From Streptomyces lavendofoliae (GTDB taxonomy: Bacteria > Actinomycetota > Actinomycetes > Streptomycetales > Streptomycetaceae), in contig NZ_BMTP01000002.1 in NCBI RefSeq assembly GCF_014649735.1, positions 62,001 to 126,000 on the forward strand: 64,000 nucleotides of DNA, written 5' to 3'. Within the stretch, counting starts at the first letter, position 1, and each line of letters opens with the position of its first letter. Shown here one piece after another: positions 32,337 to 39,560 of this stretch. The notes beneath the pieces were generated by a model. That model was not told the DNA's origin, made no database searches, and was given only the letters and a program-made list of their open reading frames with translations. A program made the position numbers and the translations under genes.

Positions 32337-33566
32337 ATGCCCCGGTCCACCACCCAGCCGTCGGACGCGGGCGAGCCACTGGGGCCGCTTCCCCAGGAGT
32401 TCGCCGCCATCATCCGGCCGGAACTGCCCAGCCTCACCAAGGAGATAGGCATCGAGGTCACTCGCGCCTACCCCGAGTACGCCCGGCTCCTCAACGGCCC
32501 GTACGGCCAGGCGATCCGCCTCGGTGTGGAGCAGAACATCTCCGTCTTCGTCGACCGGGTCGCCTCCCCGTCGGCTCCCACGACCCTGCGCGACGAGATG
32601 TGCCGGAGGTTCGGCCGGTTCGAGGCGTACGAGGGCCGCACCATGGAGAACTTGCAGGGCGCGTACCGCCTGGGGGCCCGGGTGGCGCTGCGGCGCGCCA
32701 AGAAGGTGGGCCGGCGCTACAACCTCTCCCCCTCCCTGATGCTGAGCTTCGCCGACGCCCTCTTCGCCTACGTCGACGAGCTGGAGGCCCTCTCCCGCGA
32801 GGGCTACGTCCAGGTGCGGGCGGAGACGGTGGAGGAGGCCGAGGCGTTACGCAGGCGGCTGCTCCACCTCGTCCTCGCCGGGCCGCCCGTTCCGCGCACC
32901 GCCGTCACCGAACTGGCCGACCAGACCGGCTGGCCGCTGCCGGAGCGGGTCACGCTCGTCGCCCTGCGCCCGCCGGCCCGGCTCTCCCGGTCCGGGAAAC
33001 TCGACAACGATGTCCTGATCGACCTGAGCGATCCGCAGCCGCACCTGCTGCTCCCCGGTCCGCTGGACGACGCCCGGAGACGGGATCTGGAGGCGGCGCT
33101 GCCCGCCACCCGGGGCGCGGTCGGCCTCACCGTTCCCACCGCGTCCGCCGCCGACTCGCTCCGCTGGGCCCGCCGCGTGCTGGAGCTGGTCGACGCCGGG
33201 ATCGTCGAGGACGCCCCGCTCACGCTGGCGTCCGACCACCTGATCACCCTCTGGCTCCTGGCCGACCCCGCCCTCGTCGACCAGCTCGCCGAACGGGAGC
33301 TCGCGCCGCTCGCCGGGCTCACCCCCACCCGCAGGGACCGGCTCATCGAGACCCTGCGCATCTGGCTGGACACCCGTGGCACCGCCGCCCAGATGGGTGA
33401 GCTGCTCGACGTCCACCCCCAGACCGTGCGCTACCGGATGCGCAACCTGGAGGCGCGCTTCGGCGGCCGGCTCGCCGATCCGCGCTCCCGGTTCGCGACC
33501 GAGGCGGTGCTCCGCGCCCTGCATCTGCGCGCCGCGGGGACGCGCGGCCGGCGCGGCGGCGACTGA
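32337..33566 (+). CDS. PucR/CdaR-type helix-turn-helix transcriptional regulator
   Basis: A 409-residue regulator. The N-terminal helical region (about 15-165: PEYARLLNGPYGQAIRLGVEQNISVFVDRV, GRTMENLQGAYRLGARVALRRA) matches the sensory region seen in actinobacterial PucR-like proteins. A central GGDEF-like or CdaR region follows, and the C-terminal HTH reads RGTAAQMGELLDVHPQTVRYRMRNLEARFG in outline. ATG 32337 has AAGGAGGGG nine bases upstream. It is divergent from the secreted-protein and mce genes, so control of them is plausible but unproven. Confidence 0.87.
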   Translation: MPRSTTQPSDAGEPLGPLPQEFAAIIRPELPSLTKEIGIEVTRAYPEYARLLNGPYGQAIRLGVEQNISVFVDRVASPSAPTTLRDEMCRRFGRFEAYEGRTMENLQGAYRLGARVALRRAKKVGRRYNLSPSLMLSFADALFAYVDELEALSREGYVQVRAETVEEAEALRRRLLHLVLAGPPVPRTAVTELADQTGWPLPERVTLVALRPPARLSRSGKLDNDVLIDLSDPQPHLLLPGPLDDARRRDLEAALPATRGAVGLTVPTASAADSLRWARRVLELVDAGIVEDAPLTLASDHLITLWLLADPALVDQLAERELAPLAGLTPTRRDRLIETLRIWLDTRGTAAQMGELLDVHPQTVRYRMRNLEARFGGRLADPRSRFATEAVLRALHLRAAGTRGRRGGD

Positions 33567-33778
33567 ACTCCCCCCGGGCGCAGGGCTCCTGGCTGATCGT
33601 CCGGGGCCGGCACGGCCCGCCCGGGTTCGCAGAAACGGAAAAGTACGGTCTCCTGGGCAAACGGTTGCAGCACAGATACAAACCCTTGGGGAAAACGCGA
33701 ACTCGATGCTGTACCCATGGAGGGAGCACAGCAAACAGACGACTGCCACAAGCAGGCTTGACCCACGAAGGACTCCAC

Positions 33779-34039
33779 GTGACCGCGTCGCCCCTCGTCC
33801 CCGTCCCGATCCCCGACCGGGTCGCCGCCCTCATCGGGTCGTGCATGCCGATCGGCATCCTTCAGGCGGAGGTCGACGCCGAGTGCGCCGCCCGCGAGGT
33901 GTACCGGTTCCGCGCACCGCTGTGCGCCGAGGACCAGGCGGACCGCGAGCACGCGCTGGCGGCGCTGGCCAGGGCGAACAAGGTGCTCGGCGCCTACAAC
34001 CCGGGGCTGCTGCTGCGGCCGGGCGCTGCCTGGCGCTGA
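33779..34039 (+). CDS. Small conserved-looking protein, unknown function
   Basis: An 86-residue protein starting at GTG 33779 with GAAGGA upstream. It shows a Pro/Val N-terminus, one or two Cys (GSCMPIG, APLCAED) and a C-terminal amphipathic helix (DREHALAALARANKVLGAYN). No membrane segment or signal. The 210-bp leader before it has A-rich stretches uncommon in this window. No family recognised. Confidence 0.6.
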   Translation: MTASPLVPVPIPDRVAALIGSCMPIGILQAEVDAECAAREVYRFRAPLCAEDQADREHALAALARANKVLGAYNPGLLLRPGAAWR

Positions 34040-34085
34040 CCCGCGGGTCCGGCCCGGCCCCGCGCCCCGCTCCGTCCCGCCGCCC

Positions 34086-34107
34086 GGCCCGGCGCCGGCG
34101 CCGGGCC
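34086..34107. terminator. Perfect 22-bp palindrome between convergent genes
   Basis: A self-complementary run centred on GCGCCGGCGC lies between the small + gene (ends 34039) and the DUF2283 gene (ends 34128). It would act as a bidirectional terminator. Confidence 0.6.
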
Positions 34108-34127
34108 CCGCGCCCGACCCGGGACCC

Positions 34128-34400
34128 TCAGGTGTGGTCCGGCACCGCCCCGCGGGCCTCGCCCGCCGGGGCGGCCCGCGCGAGGGTCTCCGGGGTGAGC
34201 CCCGCGCGGGCCCCGAAGACCTCGACGCCCAGCAGGCGCCCGGCCGCGTCGAAGTCGAGCGTCAGCTCGGTCCCGCCGCCCGGGCCGGGCACGGTGACCT
34301 GGCGGACGGCGGAACCGTCCTCCACGTGCGCGACGAGGGAGACGTACGCGGTGTCGTTCCGCGGGTCGTGGGTGACGTGCGGGCCGGCGCCGCCCTTCAC
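34128..34400 (-). CDS. DUF2283 family protein
   Basis: A 90-residue protein with the DUF2283 pattern: THDPRNDTAYVSL near the N-terminus, then LTLDFDAAGRLLGVEVFGA. The family is small, cytosolic and uncharacterised. The GTG start overlaps the stop of the YchJ-like gene (GTGA at 34397-34400), so the pair is cotranslated. Confidence 0.75.
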   Translation of the reverse strand: MKGGAGPHVTHDPRNDTAYVSLVAHVEDGSAVRQVTVPGPGGGTELTLDFDAAGRLLGVEVFGARAGLTPETLARAAPAGEARGAVPDHT

Positions 34401-34885
34401 GGCCCGGCCGGTTCGTCGTCACCGTCGACGTACACCCAGGCGCCGCCGGCCCGCTCGAAGCGGCTGTGCTCGCGCATCGCGCCGGGTTCGCCCCGGTGGG
34501 TGTAGCGGGCCACGAAGGTGACCGTCCCGGTGGTGTGGAAGAGGGTGCCGTCGGTGGTGGCGACGATCTCCTGGCCGGTCCACCGCATGGCCGGGTCGAA
34601 GTCGACGGCCGCGGGCCGGGTGGCCGGCGCCCAGGTTCGCAGGAGGTAGGGCTCGTCACCGGCGACGAAGGCGCTGTAGCGGGAGCGCATCAGCAGTTCG
34701 GCGGTCGGGGCGAGGGCCTCACCGCTGTGAAACCGGCCACAACAGGCCGCGTAGGCGGCGGGCAGGCCGCACGGGCAGGGGCCGTCGGCACGCACCCCGG
34801 ACGCGGACCGGGGACGCCCGGCGGGCCGTGCGTCGCGGGAGGTGGGGCGGGGGGCGGGACGGCGGGCGGAGGTGCGTCGGGACAT
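34397..34885 (-). CDS. YchJ-like protein (UPF0225) with N-terminal SEC-C type zinc motif
   Basis: A 162-residue protein. After a basic Arg/Pro/Ser-rich start it has the zinc-binding cluster CPCGLPAAYAACCGRFH, then the NTF2-like YchJ domain (LMRSRYSAFVAGDEPYLLRTW, TGTVTFVARY). Function of the family is unknown. A CACAAT box seven bases before ATG 34885 suggests a leaderless message and decides the start against ATG 34894 or upstream ones. Confidence 0.85.
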   Translation of the reverse strand: MSRRTSARRPAPRPTSRDARPAGRPRSASGVRADGPCPCGLPAAYAACCGRFHSGEALAPTAELLMRSRYSAFVAGDEPYLLRTWAPATRPAAVDFDPAMRWTGQEIVATTDGTLFHTTGTVTFVARYTHRGEPGAMREHSRFERAGGAWVYVDGDDEPAGP

Positions 34886-34892
34886 GCCTCCC

Positions 34893-34898
34893 ATTGTG
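34893..34898 (-). promoter_or_regulatory. -10 element of a leaderless promoter for the YchJ-like gene
   Basis: On the minus strand CACAAT is followed by GGGAGGC and the ATG at 34885. The GGGAGG is too close to the ATG to be a ribosome site. Confidence 0.45.
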
Positions 34899-35014
34899 CC
34901 GGTCGGCGGCGGGCGCGCGGCCGGTGCCCGCACCGCGACGCAGCGTAGTGAGTTCGCGGGGCTTCGACGCCGTACCGTCACCCGTACCGAAGTTGACGAG
35001 TGATGGAGGGGATC

Positions 35015-35209
35015 ATGCAGCCGTTCGCGTGCAGCTACGCGCGTCCGCAGAAGGCTTCGGAGGACGTCACCGCTTCCTACGTCTACGACCCGGCGCTCCA
35101 GCTGAACGTCCTGTCCGACGGGCGCCCGGCGATCAGCGACCGCGCGCTGATGCTGGCCGCCGGGACGACGACGTCCACCGCCGGTTCCCAGACGCACTTC
35201 GACGACTGA
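35015..35209 (+). CDS. tgmA: Graspetide precursor peptide (putative ATP-grasp-modified RiPP)
   Basis: A 64-residue peptide start ATG 35015, with GGAGG five bases upstream. The leader contains YVYDPALQLNVLSDGRPA (23-40), the conserved recognition segment of SAV_5884-type precursors. The C-terminal core is GTTTSTAGSQTHFDD: hydroxyl side chains T51, T52, T53, S54, T55, S58, T60 and acids D63, D64. In graspetides an ATP-grasp ligase joins such hydroxyls to Asp or Glu carboxylates as macrocyclic esters. The maturase gene follows after 23 bp. No Cys lies in the core. No transporter or protease is visible nearby, so export and cleavage must be provided elsewhere. Confidence 0.85.
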   Translation: MQPFACSYARPQKASEDVTASYVYDPALQLNVLSDGRPAISDRALMLAAGTTTSTAGSQTHFDD

Positions 35210-35232
35210 GCGACCCGGTCGGGTACGCGCTG

Positions 35233-36171
35233 ATGACCGTACTGGTCCTGACGAGTCCTCAGGACGTCACGGCGGACCTGGTGGTGGCCGAGCTGCACGA
35301 GCGGGGCGTGCCGCTGGTGCGGCTGGACCCGGCCGATCTGCCCGGTGGGGCCGACCTGTCGGCCGAGTACGTCCACGGGGACTTCCACTGCTACCTGTCG
35401 GCGCGGGGCCGCATGGTCGGCTCGCGGGCCCTGCGCTCCGTCTGGGTGCGCAGGCCCGGCGAGCCGGCGGCGCACGCGCCCGGGACGTCGGCCTGGCTGG
35501 GCGCCGAGACCGCGCAGGCGCTGTACGGGATGCTGTACTCCACGACCGCGCGCTGGATGAACCATCCGCGGCAGGCGGCGCAGGCCCGGTACAAGCCGTG
35601 GCAGCTGCGGGTCGCGCACCTCAGCGGCTTCGCCGTGCCGCCCACGCTGATCACGACCTTCCCGGGGGTGGCGGCGGAGTTCGCGGCGCGGTACGGGCGG
35701 GTCGTCGTCAAGTCCCTGTCGGGCCCGCCGCGCACCGACCCGCCGGTCGCGCTGCCCACGACCCTGGTGGAGCCCGGCACGGACTTCGCGGGGGTGGCGG
35801 CCGGTCCGACGCTCCTCCAGCAGTACGTGGCCAAGCGGGCGGACATCCGGCTGACGTGCGTGGGCGGGCGGCTGTTCGCCGCGCGCAAGGCGTCCGCCGA
35901 GGGGCAGGTGGACGGGCGGTACGGCGACACCGGGCACGCGTGGGAGCCGGCCGGGGTGCCGGACCGGATCGCCCGGCCGGTGCGTGAGTTCATGGACCTG
36001 GCGGGCCTGGCGTACGCCGCGTTCGACTTCGCCGAGGACGCCGAGGGCCTGTGGTGGTTCCTGGAGTGCAACCAGGGCGGGCAGTTCGGCTTCGTGGAGC
36101 TGGAGACCGGTCAGCCGATCGCCGGGGCGGTCGCCGCCTGGCTGGGCGCTCCGCCGCCGGCGCGCCCCTGA
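35233..36171 (+). CDS. tgmB: ATP-grasp peptide maturase (macrocyclic ester-forming ligase) of a graspetide
   Basis: A 312-residue protein of the SAV_5884 family of ATP-grasp RiPP maturases. It opens TVLVLTSPQDVTADLVVAELHERGVPLVRLDPADLP; the ATP-grasp core shows KPWQLRVAHLSGF, GRVVVKSLSG, LLQQYVAKRADIRLTCVGGRLFAA, and the metal/ATP site WFLECNQGGQFGFVE. Such enzymes phosphorylate an Asp/Glu side chain of the core peptide and couple it to Ser/Thr or Lys. It sits 23 bp after the precursor, in the same direction. The third gene often found in this class, a methyltransferase, is missing here: the next gene is an FAD oxidoreductase with its own promoter. Confidence 0.88.
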   Translation: MTVLVLTSPQDVTADLVVAELHERGVPLVRLDPADLPGGADLSAEYVHGDFHCYLSARGRMVGSRALRSVWVRRPGEPAAHAPGTSAWLGAETAQALYGMLYSTTARWMNHPRQAAQARYKPWQLRVAHLSGFAVPPTLITTFPGVAAEFAARYGRVVVKSLSGPPRTDPPVALPTTLVEPGTDFAGVAAGPTLLQQYVAKRADIRLTCVGGRLFAARKASAEGQVDGRYGDTGHAWEPAGVPDRIARPVREFMDLAGLAYAAFDFAEDAEGLWWFLECNQGGQFGFVELETGQPIAGAVAAWLGAPPPARP

Positions 36172-36219
36172 CCGGGGCTGGTGGAAACCGGCCATTGTGC
36201 GAAGGGGGGCGCGCGGTGG

Positions 36220-36248
36220 TTCCGGGTCCGGCGGGGCGGCCCTAAGCT
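36220..36248 (+). promoter_or_regulatory. Probable promoter of the FAD oxidoreductase gene
   Basis: TTCCGG (36220-36225) and TAAGCT (36243-36248) with a 17-bp spacer, 45 bp before ATG 36294. It suggests transcription separate from the graspetide pair. Confidence 0.45.
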
Positions 36249-36293
36249 CCTGCTTCCGACGAGACGTTACCGTGGGTAAGAGGTGGGTGGGGC

Positions 36294-38090
36294 ATGCACC
36301 GTACGGGTACGACGCGACGCACCTTCATGGCGGGCGCCACCGCCGTCACCGGGGCGGTGGGGGCGGGTGCCCTGCCGGCCGTCCCCGCCTCGGCGGCGTC
36401 CGCCGCTCCGGCCGGCCCGGCGGACGGCACGGAGCCGCCCTCGGTCGCGGTGTTCGGCGGCGGCGTCGCCGGACTCACCGCGGCGCACGAGCTGGCCGAG
36501 CGCGGCTTCCGGGTCACCGTCCACGAGCGCCGCGCGCTCGGCGGCAAGGCGCGCAGCATGGACGTGCCGGGCAGCGCGCGGGGCGGGCGCAGGCCCCTGC
36601 CCGCCGAGCACGGCTTCCGTTTCATCCCGGGCATCTACCACAACCTGCCCGACACCATGCGGCGCATCCCCTTCCCCGGCAACGCCCACGGTGTGTACGA
36701 CAACCTGATCGCACCCCGCGAGATGATGTTCGCCCGCTCGGGCCGCGAGGACCTGCGGATGTCCATTCCGTGGCCGGGCCACCGGCCGGAGCGGCTCACC
36801 CTGGACGAGATCCGCCGAGCCCTCACCGCGCTCGTCGAGACGGCCGCCGGCCTGCCCCTCCACGAGGGGGCGTACTTCGTCAACCGCGCGCTCGTCTTCC
36901 TGACCAGCTGCGACGAGCGCCGCGACACGGTCTGGGAGCGCACGCCCTGGTGGGACTTCACCCGGGCGGCGCGCATGTCGGAGACGTACCAGCGGATCCT
37001 GGCCATCGGCGTCACCCGCAACATCGTGGCGACCAAGGCGGAGGAGGCGAGCACCCGCACGGTCGGCACGCTCGGCGAGGCGTTCGTCTTCAACGCGCTC
37101 GGCCGCGGCGCGGACGGCCCGCCGGACCGGATCCTCAACGCGCCCACCAACGAGGCGTGGATCGACCCGTGGGTGGCCCATCTGCGGTCTTTGGGCGTGG
37201 AGTTCAGGATCGGGTCGACACTGCGCGAGGTGCGGTACGGCGACGGGCGGGTCACCGGCGCGCTGGTCGAGGACGCCGGGGGCGCCCGCACCACGGTCAC
37301 CGCCGACCACTACGTGTGCGCGCTGCCGGTGGAGCACGCGCGGCGCACCTGGGGTGCCGCGCTGCGCGCGGCGGACCCGCGGCTGGCGCGCTGCGACGGG
37401 CTGCGCACGGACTGGATGACGGGCATCCAGTTCTATCTGACGGAACGGCCGCCGATGGTGCGCGGCCACGTCAACTGCATCGACTCGCCCTGGTCCCTGA
37501 CGGCGATCGCGCAGGCCGGGCACTGGCCGGAGCGGGACTTCGCCGCCGACTACGGCGACGGCGTGGCCGTGGAGTGTCTGTCCGTGGACATCTCGGAGTG
37601 GGACAGGCCGGGGATCCTGTACGGGAGAACCGCCAAGCAGTGCACCCGCGAGCAGGTCGCGCGCGAGGTGTGGGCGCAGCTCAAGGCCGCCCTCAACGAC
37701 ACGGGCCGTACCGTGCTGAAGGACGGCGCCCTGCACTCGTGGTTCCTGGACCCGGGCGTGGACGGTCTCGGGACGCCGCACCCCACCAACGAGGACGAGC
37801 TGCTGATCCATCCGGCCGGTACGTTCCACCTGCGCCCCCCGGCGGCCACGGCGGTCCCGAACTTCTTCCTGGCGGGCGACTACGTGTCGGTGGACATCGA
37901 CCTGGCCACGATGGAGGGCGCCAACGCCGCCGCCCGGCAGGCGGTGAACGCGCTGCTGGACCGCACTGGTTCGAACGCGCCGCGCTGCACGGTGAAGCCC
38001 CTGTTCCGGGCGCCGGAGATCGAGGCGCTGAAGCGTCACGACCGCACCCGCTTCCGGCTGGGCCTGCCCAACGCGCTGGACGTCGGCTGA
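36294..38090 (+). CDS. Tat-exported FAD-dependent oxidoreductase, amine oxidase/hydroxysqualene dehydroxylase-like
   Basis: A 598-residue flavoprotein. Twin-arginine signal TRRTFMAGATA (8-18) and AxA-type cleavage near PASAASA. FAD-binding motif VAVFGGGVAGLTAAHELAERGFRVTVHERR (51-80, GGGVAG at 55-60), GGKARS, and a C-terminal second FAD contact NFFLAGDYVSVDIDLATMEGANAA. The central region with EHGFRFIPGIYHNLPDTM and FLTSCDERR resembles the HpnE-like and carotene desaturase-like flavoproteins. Substrate unknown. No squalene/hopanoid genes are adjacent, so a role in terpenoid chemistry is not supported by context. It reads in the same direction as the graspetide genes. Confidence 0.8.
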   Translation: MHRTGTTRRTFMAGATAVTGAVGAGALPAVPASAASAAPAGPADGTEPPSVAVFGGGVAGLTAAHELAERGFRVTVHERRALGGKARSMDVPGSARGGRRPLPAEHGFRFIPGIYHNLPDTMRRIPFPGNAHGVYDNLIAPREMMFARSGREDLRMSIPWPGHRPERLTLDEIRRALTALVETAAGLPLHEGAYFVNRALVFLTSCDERRDTVWERTPWWDFTRAARMSETYQRILAIGVTRNIVATKAEEASTRTVGTLGEAFVFNALGRGADGPPDRILNAPTNEAWIDPWVAHLRSLGVEFRIGSTLREVRYGDGRVTGALVEDAGGARTTVTADHYVCALPVEHARRTWGAALRAADPRLARCDGLRTDWMTGIQFYLTERPPMVRGHVNCIDSPWSLTAIAQAGHWPERDFAADYGDGVAVECLSVDISEWDRPGILYGRTAKQCTREQVAREVWAQLKAALNDTGRTVLKDGALHSWFLDPGVDGLGTPHPTNEDELLIHPAGTFHLRPPAATAVPNFFLAGDYVSVDIDLATMEGANAAARQAVNALLDRTGSNAPRCTVKPLFRAPEIEALKRHDRTRFRLGLPNALDVG

Positions 38091-38168
38091 GGGGCGCCGG
38101 ACGACGCCCGGGGGACGCCACGTGCCGTCCGGGTGCGGGCGAGGACGGCCCGTGCCCGGGCGGCCGAG

Positions 38169-38174
38169 TAGCGT
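38169..38174 (+). promoter_or_regulatory. -10 element for leaderless transcription of the GH4 gene
   Basis: TAGCGT, six bases, then ATG 38181; no Shine-Dalgarno sequence. Confidence 0.45.
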
Positions 38175-38180
38175 GACCGC

Positions 38181-39503
38181 ATGAAGCTGACGATTCTGGG
38201 TGGCGGCGGGTTCCGGGTGCCGCTGGTGTACCGGGCGCTGCTGGGGGACCGCGCCGAGGGCCGGGTCACACGGGTGACGCTGCACGACGTGGACGCAGAA
38301 CGGCTGGCGGCGATCGGCGGGGTGCTGGCCGAGCAGGCCCGGGACGTGTCCGACGCGCCGGCGGTGACGGCGACGACGGACCTGGACGAGGCGCTGCGGG
38401 GCGCGGACTTCGTGTTCTCGGCGATCCGCGTCGGGGGGCTGGCCGGGCGGGCCGCGGACGAGCGGGTGGCGCTCGCCGAGGGCGTCCTGGGGCAGGAGAC
38501 GGTGGGCGCGGGCGGCATCGCCTACGGCCTGCGAACGGTACCGGTGGCGCTGGACGTCGCCCGCCGTGTGGCGCGGATCGCGCCGGACGCCTGGGTCATC
38601 AACTTCACCAACCCGGCCGGTCTGGTGACCGAGGCCATGTCCCGGGTCCTGGGCGACCGGGTGATCGGCATCTGCGACTCGCCGGTGGGCCTGGGGCGGC
38701 GGGTGGCGCGCCTGCTGGGCGCCGACCCGGACGAGGCGTGGTTCGACTACGCGGGCCTGAACCACCTCGGCTGGCTGCGCGGGGTGCGGGTCGCCGGGCG
38801 GGACGAGCTGCCACGGCTGCTGGCGGACACGGAGGCGCTGGGCTCGTTCGAGGAGGGCAAGCTGTTCGGCGCCGACTGGCTGCGGTCACTGGGCGCGATC
38901 CCCAACGAGTACCTGCACTACTACTACTTCAACCGGGAGGCGGTGCGCGCCTACCGGGAGGCCGCGCGGACGCGGGGCGCGTACCTGCGCGAGCAGCAGG
39001 CCGCGTTCTACGGCTCCCCCTCCCTCGACAGCTGGCACGCCACCCTCGCCGAGCGCGAGGCGACCTACATGGCGGCCAACCGCGAGGCGGCCGGTGCCGG
39101 CGCGCGCGCCGAGGAGGACCTGGAGCCGGGTGGCTACGAGCGGGTCGCCCTGGCGCTGATGCGGGCCATCGCCCGCGACGAGCGCACCACCCTCATCCTG
39201 AACGTCCGCAACCGCGCCACCCTGCCGGTCCTGGACGCGGACGCGGTGGTCGAGGTGCCCTGTTTCGTCGATGCCAACGGTGCCCACCCGGTGTCGGTGG
39301 CGCCGCTCCCGCTCCACGCGGCCGGCCTGGTGACGGCGGTCAAGGCGGCCGAGCGCGAGGTGCTGGCGGCGGCGGAGAGCGGCTCGCGGGAGACGGCCGT
39401 CAAGGCCTTCGCCCTGCATCCGCTGGTCGACTCGGTATCGGTGGCGCGACGGCTCCTCGCCGCTTATGCGCGTGAGCACCCGGAGCTGGGCCACCTGGCG
39501 TAA
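38181..39503 (+). CDS. GH4 family glycosidase, 6-phospho-beta-glucosidase type (NAD+/Mn2+ dependent)
   Basis: A 440-residue cytosolic enzyme. Rossmann start KLTILGGGGFRVPLVYRAL, INFTNPAGLVTEAM, the metal-binding Cys in GICDSPVGLGRR, YAGLNHLGWLRGV and NEYLHYYY are all GH4 hallmarks. The family cleaves glycosides, usually phosphorylated ones, by an oxidation-elimination mechanism using NAD+ and a divalent metal. No PTS or sugar transporter is next to it, so the substrate source is unclear; many actinobacterial GH4 enzymes may act on unphosphorylated sugars. Confidence 0.92.
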   Translation: MKLTILGGGGFRVPLVYRALLGDRAEGRVTRVTLHDVDAERLAAIGGVLAEQARDVSDAPAVTATTDLDEALRGADFVFSAIRVGGLAGRAADERVALAEGVLGQETVGAGGIAYGLRTVPVALDVARRVARIAPDAWVINFTNPAGLVTEAMSRVLGDRVIGICDSPVGLGRRVARLLGADPDEAWFDYAGLNHLGWLRGVRVAGRDELPRLLADTEALGSFEEGKLFGADWLRSLGAIPNEYLHYYYFNREAVRAYREAARTRGAYLREQQAAFYGSPSLDSWHATLAEREATYMAANREAAGAGARAEEDLEPGGYERVALALMRAIARDERTTLILNVRNRATLPVLDADAVVEVPCFVDANGAHPVSVAPLPLHAAGLVTAVKAAEREVLAAAESGSRETAVKAFALHPLVDSVSVARRLLAAYAREHPELGHLA

Positions 39504-39523
39504 CGGTGGCCAACAAGGGCGTC

Positions 39524-39552
39524 TTTACGGCGCGTTGGCTCCGCCGTACGCT
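39524..39552 (+). promoter_or_regulatory. Promoter of the M64 peptidase gene, leaderless type
   Basis: TTTACG (39524-39529), 17 bp, TACGCT (39547-39552), then eight bases to ATG 39561 without a ribosome-binding site. Confidence 0.55.
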
Positions 39553-39560
39553 CCGGCCCC

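Noticed and set aside
36294..38090. FAD oxidoreductase as part of the graspetide gene cluster.
   Set aside because: It has its own likely promoter and a 122-bp gap after the maturase; in known families the extra tailoring gene is a methyltransferase. Association is not excluded but not supported.
36294..38090. Assignment of the FAD oxidoreductase to a hopanoid pathway.
   Set aside because: No squalene synthase or cyclase genes are near; sequence similarity alone is not enough.
36267..38765. Long minus-strand frame opposite the FAD oxidoreductase and GH4 genes.
   Set aside because: The plus-strand frames encode FAD and GH4 signatures; the minus frame has no recognisable motifs.
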